64,000 nt of DNA from Acidobacteriota bacterium (GTDB lineage: Bacteria; Acidobacteriota; Vicinamibacteria; Vicinamibacterales; SCN-69-37): contig JANLHE010000192.1 of the NCBI GenBank assembly GCA_024653875.1, positions 3,695-67,694 of the forward strand, given 5' to 3'. Positions 12,801 to 19,383 of the stretch are shown one piece after another. Numbering within the stretch: position 1 is the first letter of the stretch; each line of letters begins with the position of its first letter. The notes below the pieces were generated by a model that ran no database searches, had not been told where the DNA came from, and saw only the letters and a list, made by a program, of their open reading frames with translations. The translations under genes were made by a program, and so were the position numbers.

Positions 12801-15800
12801 GCGGCCGAAGCGCGCAAGGCCGCCTTCAAGCCGTGGTTGCTCCTGAAGAAGTCCGGGCGCATCGAGGGCGAGTTCGACACGAAGGCGGACGCTGAAGACG
12901 CGGCGCGCGCGGCCGTCAAGCGTGAGTCGAAGGCCATCGACGTGCGCGGCACCGCGGTCACCGAAGCGGAGCGCACGGGGCCACCGCGGCGCGAACCTGG
13001 CCAGAACATCTCCAGCGACGTGCTGCTGGAAACCTTTGAATTTAAAGGAATTAACTTCGGAAATTGGTTGAAGGGGAAAGGCGGCAACGAAGCTGAACGC
13101 CAACTACACCTGAACCACGCGTACGACGCGTTTGCGGACATGGCCGACATTCTGGGGATTCCTCCAAAGGCGATCTCGCTGAACGGCCTGCTTGGCGTTG
13201 CGTTCGGCGCGCAGGGGTCTGGGAAGAACGCCGCGCACTTCGTCCCCGGGGTGAACGAAATTAACCTCACCAGGACGCAAGGGGCGGGCACGGTGGCGCA
13301 CGAATACGGCCACGCGCTGGACCACTACTTTGCTACGCAAGCCGGACTGGCGGGATACCCTGAGCCGTTCCTGACCGAACACGTCAGTCATCCCGGCACC
13401 ACCGGATACAACCGTGCGGGAGGGAAGCGCACGGCACCGGACACCCTGCGACCCGAGATCGCTGAGGCGTTCAGGGTCATCGTGTCGTCCATGAACCGGG
13501 TGTTGGAGTCTGGAGCGCAGGCGGAAACGCGGTTGTTGATGGCCGGCACACAGGCCCTCAAGTCGGTGAATGGCTGGTTGGGGCAGATCAAGCGCGATTT
13601 CACGTCGGCCGGGGTGGCTGAATCCGCATTTGACGCGCTGGCGGAACGCATCCGCACGCTCGACCTCGGCGACGGCAAGGTCGCGGTCGGCAACGCCCAG
13701 TTGTCGCCAGCCGTGGCCGCGCTCCGGGACCTGTACAAGAGCGCCGGAGGCTCACGGGCCTACTCGCTCGACTCGATCAAGAGCCTGCAGTCCAATGTCG
13801 ATTACCTGGCGTACCTCAAATCAGACGCCATCGCAGGGCGCGCCCATACGCCGCAAACCGTCTCGACGGATTACAGCCGGCAAGCGTCAGCCCTCGATCA
13901 AGAGAAGGGCGGCAAGGCCTACTGGAGCACGAACCTTGAGAAGTTCGCGCGGGCGTTTGACGCCTTCGTGCGCGACCGCCTCGCCGCGCGCGCCACGCGC
14001 AACACCTACCTATCCCGCGACGGCCAGCCAGCGACGTGGGAACCGCAAGGGGCCGAGCGTATCGCCATCAATGAGGCGTTTGACACGCTGATCGGCGAGT
14101 TTCAGGTCACGCCCGACACGAATGTCCTATACCAAGAGGCCCCGCCGACCGCCTCGGAACTGGAGCAGATTCGCGCCAGGCGCGCGGCGCTCGTGTCGGA
14201 GTTGGGCGCCACGCTTCGTGGCCGCGCCGGCATGGGGATTGACTTCGACGCGCTCGAACTCGTGGTCGATATCATCAAGTCCTATCTCGACGAAGGGATT
14301 GTCCGGTTCAAGGACGCGGCCCTGGCCTTCCGGCGGGACTACCCGATGGGCGCGGATCTCGACGATTACTTCGAATCGGCGTGGCAGGAAGCGACAGGGG
14401 AAACACACCTAGTGGCCGACGCGCTGGCGTCGCCAGAGACAGAGACGGACATCGCTGTCGCGCCAGAGACCGCGCTGGCCACAAAGGCATCTGAGCTGTC
14501 AAAAACTCGTCGCACAAAACAGGATGTCATCGACGACCTGAGCGATGCGTTGAAGGATCTGCGGCAGACGATCCGTAGTGGCGGCGTGCAGATGCGCGAG
14601 GCCCGCGTGCCATACGCCTTGATCGCAGCCACAGCAAAGGAGCAGGTCGCCGCGGCGATCGTGCGCGACTTGCGGCCGGCTGAGGCGCTGGCCACCGTAC
14701 GCCCGCTTGTGACCAAGGCCACCGAAGCCGCGGCGCGGGGCGAGTTTGACAAGGCTGGTGACCTGGAACACGAGGCCCTGAGTGCGCTGGCGCTCTATCG
14801 AGAGCAGCAGCGGGTGGTCAAAGACATCGACGCACGGGTCCGTCGGGCGCGGCTGCTTGGGACCAAATCAGCCCAGCAGCGTCTAGGGCTCGCTGGCCAG
14901 GAGATGTACCGCGCTCCGGTCAACGCCATCTTGGACGGCTATAGCTTTGAGCGTTTCGGCAGGAAGGCGTTGGACAAGCGAGCGTCGTTACTGGAGTTTA
15001 TCGAGAAGGCGACCGAAGAAAACATGCCGGTCGATATTCCCGCCGCGGTGCGTGAGGGAGCGAACCGTGTGCCCTATCAGGAACTCACGGTGGGGGAGTT
15101 TGTCGAAGTGACAGACACCCTCGATCACTTGTTGCATTTGTCTGGGCTCAAGAACAGATTGCTAAAGTCCACCAGCACTCGGACGTTCAATGAGCAGATG
15201 GACGACTTGGCCGCCTCGATCGCCGCGCACTCACGTGGGGCCAGGCGCACGGCGCTGGAACCCCACTTGGCGTCCAATCAGATTGGCCGCGGCATGGCTG
15301 GGTTTGCGGCGTGGCAACGGAAACTGGGGTCACTGATTCGTGAAATGGACGGCGGGAAGGATGGCGGCCCGATGTGGGAAGCGGTCATGCGCCCCATCAA
15401 TGCGTCCGCGGACGACGAGACGGTGCGCCAGGAGGCTGCCGCGGTTGCGTTTGCCGACACGAACAAGACGTTCACCACGGATGACAAGGTGGACCTCAGT
15501 AAGCCGATGGAGATTCCAGAGATCGGCGATTCCCTGACGCGGGCTGCGCGAATTATAGTGGCGCTCAACTGGGGCAACCCGGGCAACCAGCAGCGGCTGA
15601 TGAGTGGGTTCGACTGGTCGGAATCACAAGTGCAAGCGATTCTCGACACGCTCACGGAGAAGGACTGGACGTTCGTGAAGGCGGTCTGGGCGCACATCAA
15701 CAGCTACAAGGCCGAGATCGTTGCCAAGCAGGAGCGCGTGTTTGGGGTGGCGCCGGAGATGATCGAGGGGGTGCCGTTCCAGACGAAGTTCGGCGAGGTG

Positions 15801-17711
15801 CCTGGCGGGTACTTCCCCATCAAATACGACCCTGAAGCGGACCCGAAGGCGTACGCGCACAACGTCAAAGAACTCGCCGAGCAGATGATGCGAGGCCAGA
15901 CCACGTCGAGCACCACCCGACGTGGCTTCACTCAGGCCAGACAAGAGGTCGTCAAGAACCGCCGGATGCGTCTGGACTTCAGCACGATCTGGCAGCACAC
16001 CGCTGACGTGATTCACGACCTGACACATCACGAGATGTTGATCGACGTGAACCGCATCCTGCGGCACCCCAAGGTGGCTACGGCAATCCGTCAGCACTAC
16101 GGGATGCCGGTGTACCGCGAACTCCAGGCGTCCCTCCAGGACATTGCCGCCGGGGACGTGCCGGTCCAGCACCAGGGGGAGCGCGCCCTTGAGTGGCTCC
16201 GACAGGGTACATCGATCGCGCGTATGGGCTGGAACCTGATGACCTCGGCGGTGCAGCCGTTAGGCCTCACGGTGTCCGTGGTTCGTATCGGTCCGAAATG
16301 GGTGGCGCGTGGGGTCGCCCGCTGGCTCGGCGATGCCGCGCGCATGGAGAACACCGTCTCGCAGATACACAAGCAAAGTGCGTTTATGCGCCTGCGTCAC
16401 AAGACGCTGGAACGCGAAATCCGCGAGATCCAGAGCCGGATTCAGCCACGTGGGGCTTGGGCCTTGTCTGCGCTCGGCCGCAGCGTGGCCGGCGGCGCTG
16501 GCGCTCGTGCGGGCCATGAGATTGCGTCGAAGTACGCCGCAGTTGAGGACTCGTATTTCTGGTTTATTTCGCGGGCTCAGATGGTGGCTGATATCCCGAC
16601 GTGGCTGGGCGGGTATGAGAAGGCCCGGGCGCAGGGCAACGATGAGAAGCGATCCGTGGCGTTGGCGGACCAGGCCGTTATCGACTCGCAGGGGTCTGGG
16701 CACATCAAGGACATGGCGCACTCTCAGCGCGGCACGCCGTCGCTGAAGTTGTTTACCCAGTTCATGGGCTACTTCAGCGTGGTCTACAACCAGGGGTCTG
16801 AGGCCATCGGCCGCACACGGTTGAGGAACCCGGCATCGATCGGACGTCTCGCCGTGGACCTGTTGATGCTCTACACGGTCCCGATGGTCTTGGAAGAGGC
16901 GCTGCGGGCCGCCATTTCCGGTGGCGATGACGACGATGACGACTTGCTGGTCAAATTTGCCAGAAGTCAGGCGGCGTACTTCTTGAATACCGTCGTGTTC
17001 GCTCGGGAATTGGGCGGCGCGGTAGAAGGGTATCGGTATAGCGGGCCTGCCGGTGGAGGCGTGTTTGATGAAGCCGCCAGACTCATCACGCAGATCGGAC
17101 AGGGCAAAGTGGACGACCCACTGGTGAAGTCACTCAACAACACGGCGGGTATCGTGTTCCACTATCCGGCGACGCAAGTGGAGCGGCTAGTGCGGGTTGC
17201 GCTGGCGCTCAAGGATGGCACCGCTACCCCGTCGATGCTGTTTCGGGCCACGGCCGGCAACGCCTCTGAACGGCCCGACTTGTCGGCCGCGGCTCGCACG
17301 GTGCGATCGGGTGAGCAGCAGCAGTCGAAGCGCGCCCAAGAGGCCGTGGCGGCCTCGGTGGAAGCGTTCTTCCAGTTGCCACCGGCACGGCAAACACAGG
17401 ATGAGATTATCCAGCGCACCAGGGCATTAGCTAAGGCGCTGTATGCCGATCCGGACGTGCGAGACGACAAGTTCAGCGACTTGCTCACTAATCACCGGGT
17501 GGGCGTCGCGCGCGGCCAGAAAGACCAAGTGCTCAATGCTGTGCTGACGGCTGGCAGCAACGCGCAGAAATTGGCGGTCCTGGCGGCGGCTAGCGAGAAG
17601 ATGTCGCCAGACGACTTCAGGGCGTGGGTGAAGAAAACCAGGCCACTCCAGGTGGTCTCAAGCACCGTGCTCGACCAAGCGATGGCAGCGGTGAACGCGC
17701 GCGCGCGATAG
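3852..17711 (+). CDS. giant polyvalent internal virion protein (multi-enzyme, 4,619 aa)
   Basis: A single uninterrupted frame. Landmarks by residue: HEVTH at 177-181; hydrophobic Ala/Gly stretches near 415-520; 2H phosphoesterase pair HLT at 782 and HVT at 859; Walker A GGPGSGKST at 1404-1412 in a zeta/ParD-like kinase segment; ADP-ribosyltransferase-like VYHGTSG with Y1838; an EIQSDWH domain at 2273; HELAH at 2594-2598; an LPD5-like then LPD1-like region (about 2750-3160) with HEYGH at 3150-3154; long helical stretches; and a C-terminal conserved region after about 4126 with a hydrophobic segment and an Asp run near 4360. LPD/polyvalent proteins are known as phage proteins packaged and ejected with DNA, often with anti-host enzymes (DarB-like). 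The enzymatic domains and architecture are read from sequence; delivery and targets are inferred. The LYQEA/LFQGA strings at domain ends may be processing sites. Confidence 0.88.
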   Translation: MAFQNFGLLGSTMGGLTRRLSARTPTTSRLTPFKPVSSHDDEEDDPYQIVRFKPVASHTQEPPEEEDRFQITNFTPLGQMTPAPSHRVDPLALLKIEPNVAATKQTDQDDTGDLGAAWKRFQTKFPSAAQAIGYVRFGDPALMDKKKVDGWVNSERGIEINPSRLSRDSDLESLIAHEVTHLLRDDGDAEGRANAIEKAYKVSMLPTMRPVSSHGASTKPSTTRTPISNKDDPLRVVNFVPFERNPIAIGPAQPRPMSMSDLMRAEMNKAPLQAGAIVDLTVPDRDPHFDVSGSLPIKTPQRLYMTPGAKPGDDPTFSPEMPKPDAPFTPKGAKVPEMLSRGVVSGVSSLAAGAGGMLQAVAAEGSAAERHGQALVELDKKIQKLARPAERYLVDVFENPELAKDPEWWAYTAGTTLGSMVGFMVPAQAGAMIGGRLAVGAAALLSRTAQARELFMGTGFVLGGGVVEGLIEGGSAFNDAIAAGKSKKEAGEIAASVAALNVPLIAGTAGLGYLPQLFNAGGAKSAAKRTIQWFSGGMMESGQEVGQQGISNRAAGRPITEGMGTAAVGGFIGGGVAGPTIGAMNTEDSKASARGTQDPGQTRFYENMTANLMTPPRPPSGPTSPGPVAPSVAPTPAAPEIVTFTPADKVKEPAVSPDVSRGTSPDPAVLQQQAERFSDLRALEAQLKDTNSPKRRQEIEFELTGIRRHYEDTYQAIEQAGVDPVQVRHTVEQGQPEAPSEPYSYSTTQFNLPEPVAERVLDLGRKIPDVDLAEDGRETEPHLTVKYGLHTEDVEEVRAALADMKPFKVKLGATSFFPNGESDSGDVLKVDVSSAYLSLLNKRLAKALDHSDTKAYSPHVTIAYLKAGRGEAYTNDDALKGTEILVDRITFGGKNGQRVEIPLGTQAQPVPPQEFQTGQQAAKEEIALSDQQWKAATDRWVAARRDLESGAISPAQFEAEQARFLALTDDLSRANEAPLGAPALATPFAQMSREEQNVAVSPLVPDAASVEPSTTQPEWPVVELPRTDKAQSAPQAKPGRFLVDAKAGTMATAPKGARPGIGQVLVRYSDTGKQTVLQVGKKVAPRDLRKLKALERPVPPVVAPTVPASQREHFDQLLKDARQNGYEGDDKTLEQLYLQKLDEARLANDGATLASEDADSSRELLVAISKMGGIGLEAEGEAGMRGELETMLEGLNRHAGIIRRGARAGQRLPASFRRAGGLPGAPNIITRSGGRPLDTVLESIHEDPRWEHRFESLSDFTQAIDDAIRIETGTTAAPAAAYGPRLDATLEMLGVAPGTDWWEPGRIIVTPHRQGAADEANERAAIRGLNARRDTLQQDYEAQFGRVVNDDNMRELLGAHSPDRRWGNLNAVRSSSGAAVRQVFRQILDEPMDPTRDAVLLTAGGPGSGKSTSAGEDPSFFAVFDSTLHNYEQAKALIEQVKASGRVAVVRYVRRNPVEAFMDGVLTRALDPSNGRPVSIKSHAEKHVEGRETIARLIGEYADDLQVPIVLAESTPSGLKPIDDLESAVEEARVYNDVDALRADIETALRREIASGRQGLTPELAARLGLRPEDRPAVAGDGQPEARRGDQERPAEGLQPAPLAADPTPVSAAPPVRSKAVSPARTEDILATGEIQPRLPGDVGAVRDQEVADAKLELKRADPDDFSLSAQAVDAGQPRLSEPDDSDSSPAYKAAYAAYETAHDRFQPFKQDYENRTISPDVYLREAKAFDAAKDALDAAERAERAARRAARKPAEAPRQSFSAKSLQSVFGITATEAEAAVAIAEAMDLDTDKILLTAGGVPGKGALEQPGQQGTKAFKKWFGRSVVVDTEGPRRVYHGTSGPKPISAFKESVSGLFGRGSYFTESAEDADNYAGNKLVKLKDGSVRTSGRSAIVPVYLQIEHPFEMDGRDTWQDLFEVVMGRRPKNDDAEMPSPAQARALQAAMVAQGHDGIVIKNFEANLTEDFTTHYVVFSPEQVKSATGNQGTFDPKNPNILYQEAPVNAPKLSKWYYSNISKALATWQPKGTAAQLLAHLQKFKGANEEAETIGFGAWLKSQEKVTRAEAQAWLGEHQIHVQDVVRRSRGTDDQQEARSERYMQALQVLERHNLDVASEEANDPPIALIHREERDDRGELKALIAEDIKALPQEAQDAWDVVEEQERLAASKDLKYAAYQTPGGTGYREVLLTLPASATRTVWRVIDRNNNHIIAKFDNYEEAAKLADEKDLAVSEKQDVPAKDTYQSSHWDEPNVLAHVRMNDREVDGQRVLFVEEIQSDWHPALRKHLAAKAAGQLTTKVPDAPFKGAGWKKLALKRALAMAAEGGYDGLAWTTGSMQQDRYDLSKQAHEISAFNRGDGTFDFMVRAKDTNRTHDISKVARDQVSEHIGKDLAERVLKQPAGEWQGYTGLDLKVGGQWAENLYDRELPNLANDIVRKYGVKAGTIELPNTNKVMAYSGPSNVTGDDLDKLIKVSRGLGNSTISPITGREAGHPVERASVTKQAQDIRAYMQAGHSFVEAMNTHGSPMMAGMVGGKMVDEDRGVSVHHLPLTQQMREDVRDNGLPLFQGAKAAVEFAEGGKAIIRALERPDVSSPAHELAHVARRFLLDRNVATEDRLGISDEDIATAETWAGAANGVWGREAEEKFARGFERYLQIGKAPTTKLQALFDKFATWLTDIYRDLKGSDIDVEISAPMQAVFDKLVTRRTAREQRDAAPERQSKPAPTKARASTPTPVSAEPVTGTGDAGAELTFNKRNRRRGGLTWEDVVGQNQTLRVSQTTKANVYPQPEYAALIDGGMEPVVAHIVKQVYDAIAVKPQTTAPTDADLQAYIAGVNRVMDGTLAWANNKDAIRKWANAQVRTARAMQGTPTSLSDLVDVPTLSLSVYPESKQGLSDALRNEARLIGGRRVLGALHAGYSETARATKAVAGGWPAKQEAWQRQGYKVVSSAEAVQVKTGERYVSGGKETVHYLEINRRGFHDVASAEAAEARKAAFKPWLLLKKSGRIEGEFDTKADAEDAARAAVKRESKAIDVRGTAVTEAERTGPPRREPGQNISSDVLLETFEFKGINFGNWLKGKGGNEAERQLHLNHAYDAFADMADILGIPPKAISLNGLLGVAFGAQGSGKNAAHFVPGVNEINLTRTQGAGTVAHEYGHALDHYFATQAGLAGYPEPFLTEHVSHPGTTGYNRAGGKRTAPDTLRPEIAEAFRVIVSSMNRVLESGAQAETRLLMAGTQALKSVNGWLGQIKRDFTSAGVAESAFDALAERIRTLDLGDGKVAVGNAQLSPAVAALRDLYKSAGGSRAYSLDSIKSLQSNVDYLAYLKSDAIAGRAHTPQTVSTDYSRQASALDQEKGGKAYWSTNLEKFARAFDAFVRDRLAARATRNTYLSRDGQPATWEPQGAERIAINEAFDTLIGEFQVTPDTNVLYQEAPPTASELEQIRARRAALVSELGATLRGRAGMGIDFDALELVVDIIKSYLDEGIVRFKDAALAFRRDYPMGADLDDYFESAWQEATGETHLVADALASPETETDIAVAPETALATKASELSKTRRTKQDVIDDLSDALKDLRQTIRSGGVQMREARVPYALIAATAKEQVAAAIVRDLRPAEALATVRPLVTKATEAAARGEFDKAGDLEHEALSALALYREQQRVVKDIDARVRRARLLGTKSAQQRLGLAGQEMYRAPVNAILDGYSFERFGRKALDKRASLLEFIEKATEENMPVDIPAAVREGANRVPYQELTVGEFVEVTDTLDHLLHLSGLKNRLLKSTSTRTFNEQMDDLAASIAAHSRGARRTALEPHLASNQIGRGMAGFAAWQRKLGSLIREMDGGKDGGPMWEAVMRPINASADDETVRQEAAAVAFADTNKTFTTDDKVDLSKPMEIPEIGDSLTRAARIIVALNWGNPGNQQRLMSGFDWSESQVQAILDTLTEKDWTFVKAVWAHINSYKAEIVAKQERVFGVAPEMIEGVPFQTKFGEVPGGYFPIKYDPEADPKAYAHNVKELAEQMMRGQTTSSTTRRGFTQARQEVVKNRRMRLDFSTIWQHTADVIHDLTHHEMLIDVNRILRHPKVATAIRQHYGMPVYRELQASLQDIAAGDVPVQHQGERALEWLRQGTSIARMGWNLMTSAVQPLGLTVSVVRIGPKWVARGVARWLGDAARMENTVSQIHKQSAFMRLRHKTLEREIREIQSRIQPRGAWALSALGRSVAGGAGARAGHEIASKYAAVEDSYFWFISRAQMVADIPTWLGGYEKARAQGNDEKRSVALADQAVIDSQGSGHIKDMAHSQRGTPSLKLFTQFMGYFSVVYNQGSEAIGRTRLRNPASIGRLAVDLLMLYTVPMVLEEALRAAISGGDDDDDDLLVKFARSQAAYFLNTVVFARELGGAVEGYRYSGPAGGGVFDEAARLITQIGQGKVDDPLVKSLNNTAGIVFHYPATQVERLVRVALALKDGTATPSMLFRATAGNASERPDLSAAARTVRSGEQQQSKRAQEAVAASVEAFFQLPPARQTQDEIIQRTRALAKALYADPDVRDDKFSDLLTNHRVGVARGQKDQVLNAVLTAGSNAQKLAVLAAASEKMSPDDFRAWVKKTRPLQVVSSTVLDQAMAAVNARAR

Positions 17712-18055
17712 GTCACGTTTGGGGTATCCCCGAACAATGCCGCGTCGGCGCAGTAGAGGGTGCAATGGGGCACAAAATCACCCACGTATCCGGGGAAACG
17801 GACGCTTCGTTCTGTCCCGCTCCTGAGAGGGCAAACGCCGCATTTGTGGCGCGTTGCGATCCACGCTGGTGGACCGCCGGCGCCGCACAGAAACCGTCGA
17901 ACGCGTCTGTTTTCTGTGGGGATCGTTTGGTGATTCGACTGTTCCCCTCAACACTGACAGAGCATGGGTAGAGTGCGGACATGCCGTGCTACGCCTTGGA
18001 TCTCGCCGTAGGGCAGATCGCCCGGAAGGGAGCGCGCCTTGTAGGAGTTCGATGA
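17712..18055 (+). other. intergenic region between giant protein and fibre gene
   Basis: This 344-bp stretch holds no convincing long gene. A short hairpin, TTTGGGG-TAT-CCCCGAA at 17718-17734, lies just after the giant gene but has no T-run, so it is a weak terminator candidate. A 24-codon ORF (17981-18055, MPCYALDLAVGQ...) ends exactly one base before the next ATG, which may be chance. A clear Shine-Dalgarno AGGAG sits about 7 bases before the ATG at 18056. Confidence 0.4.
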
Positions 18056-18733
18056 ATGAGCGGCACACTTAGCCCGGTCGGACCCAGCCAGTTCTTTGAC
18101 GATGACGGCGATCCGCTGGCCGCGGGGTTGCTGTACACCTACGTGGCCGGGTCCTCGACGCCCGCGACGACCTACAGCGATTCGGCCCTGAGCACGGCCA
18201 ACGCCAACCCGATCGTCCTGGACGGCGCCGGCCGGTGCACGATCTACCTCGACTCGGCCAGCTACAAGTTCGTCCTGAAGGATGCGGACCTAGCCACGAT
18301 CTGGACCCAGGACAACATCTCGTCGGTCGCCTTGGGGCAGTCGGTGTTGGGCGAGGTGTTCACCTTCGGCGGCGAAGCCTCGACCCCCATCACGGACACG
18401 ACCTACCCGTCAGGGGCCACTTACGACAAGCTCATGTCCGGATCCGCCATTCTCAGCGTGGACTCGGCCAACCTGGTCGGCACCTACGCCATTGCCGGCA
18501 TGTTGTTGTCGAACGCCGGCGTGACCGTCACGGTCGCCCTGGTGAACCTGAGCGACGGATCCCCCGACACGCCCATTGCCACGATCTCGAGCACGCACGC
18601 GACTGGCGAGCGGGTCATCAGCGGCGCGATCACGTTCCCGGCGGCTGGGGCCAGTAAGAATTTTGGAATCAAAGCCAAAGTGTCCAGCGGAACTGCTTTT
18701 GGGTGGGCTTTGAGTTTGCAGCGGCTGTCCTAA
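18056..18733 (+). CDS. tail fibre/spike protein with podovirus-type N-terminal anchor
   Basis: A 225-aa protein preceded by AGGAG. Residues about 8-70 (SQFFDDDGDPLAAGLLYTYV, then STPATTYSDSAL and ANANPIVLDGAGR) match the widespread fibre head-binding pattern 'F.D..G.PL..G.LYTY.AG...P..TYSD...T..NPI.LD..GR'. The remainder is Ser/Thr/Gly-rich beta-type sequence ending FGIKAKVSSGTAFGWALSLQRLS. It is short for a complete fibre, so it may be a base or adaptor for the longer fibre at 19331-21931. Its stop overlaps the stop of the reverse-strand HNH gene. Confidence 0.75.
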   Translation: MSGTLSPVGPSQFFDDDGDPLAAGLLYTYVAGSSTPATTYSDSALSTANANPIVLDGAGRCTIYLDSASYKFVLKDADLATIWTQDNISSVALGQSVLGEVFTFGGEASTPITDTTYPSGATYDKLMSGSAILSVDSANLVGTYAIAGMLLSNAGVTVTVALVNLSDGSPDTPIATISSTHATGERVISGAITFPAAGASKNFGIKAKVSSGTAFGWALSLQRLS

Positions 18734-19383
18734 TGAACAGGTCTTTTTTGCGTTCGATCCGGCGGAATCAGGAGCGCCATCGCTATTGGCCACCCGCGCG
18801 TCACGCGGTCTCGCGTCAGTTGCGGATCGTGGCTATGCAACTCAGACGCCTGCGTCATGGTCATTTCAGCGCCGTTGACCTCGATGACTCTATTGCTGGA
18901 CCGATTGTTCTGTTGGGCTTTCTGCGTCGCCCATCTGCAGTTCTCTTTGCAGTAGTCGCCATCGTTGTCGATGCGGTCAAGGCTGTGCTTGGGGCTTGGG
19001 CGAGGTCCTATGTCTCGCAGGAAGGCATCAAACGACTGCCATTGCTTGGAAAGCGTGATGCCCCTTCCTCCGTACCGCTGAAAGCTGGCGTTTCGAGGAT
19101 TAAAACACCTGGACCTCATAGAGGCCCAGACCTGGTATTCGGCCAGTGTGGAGCCTTTCTTGGCGGCTCCATGGGTCGTATTGATCCTGACCATTCTGTT
19201 GTGGGCCATGCGGCGAGTATGGCAGCCGCAACTGGTCGTCGTGCCGGTCTTGAAATTACTGCTCATGTACGCCTTGACCGTGCCGCATTCGCATCGGCAC
19301 CACCATTTTCTATCTCCTGGAGCACGGCCTATGACTAAGAGCTTCCTGAACTTCTGGCCAGTGAGATCGATGCGGGCGCTCAT
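18730..19383 (-). CDS. HNH-family free-standing homing endonuclease
   Basis: A 217-aa reverse-strand protein starting MSARIDLTGQKF at 19383, chosen because a Shine-Dalgarno-like AGGTG lies 6 bases upstream; the frame extends further but into the fibre gene. An N-terminal zinc-binding segment has CRCEC and CGC Cys clusters. It is followed by the common phage endonuclease block YQVWASMRSRCFNP, RYGGRGI, SLDRIDNDGDY and NCRWAT, and a C-terminal DNA-binding tail. It sits antisense between two fibre genes, filling the gap completely and overlapping the start of the next fibre gene by about 53 bp, which fits insertion of a mobile endonuclease. It presumably nicks or cleaves DNA at the cognate empty site. 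Confidence 0.85.
   Translation of the reverse strand: MSARIDLTGQKFRKLLVIGRAPGDRKWWCRCECGTVKAYMSSNFKTGTTTSCGCHTRRMAHNRMVRINTTHGAAKKGSTLAEYQVWASMRSRCFNPRNASFQRYGGRGITLSKQWQSFDAFLRDIGPRPSPKHSLDRIDNDGDYCKENCRWATQKAQQNNRSSNRVIEVNGAEMTMTQASELHSHDPQLTRDRVTRGWPIAMALLIPPDRTQKRPVH

Noticed and set aside
12033..13103. 356-codon minus-strand frame inside the giant gene
   Set aside because: The + strand there encodes the recognisable LPD5/LPD1 region; the minus frame has no motifs.
17624..17971. 115-codon + strand frame after the giant gene
   Set aside because: It overlaps the end of the giant gene, has no ribosome site and is low in plausible structure.
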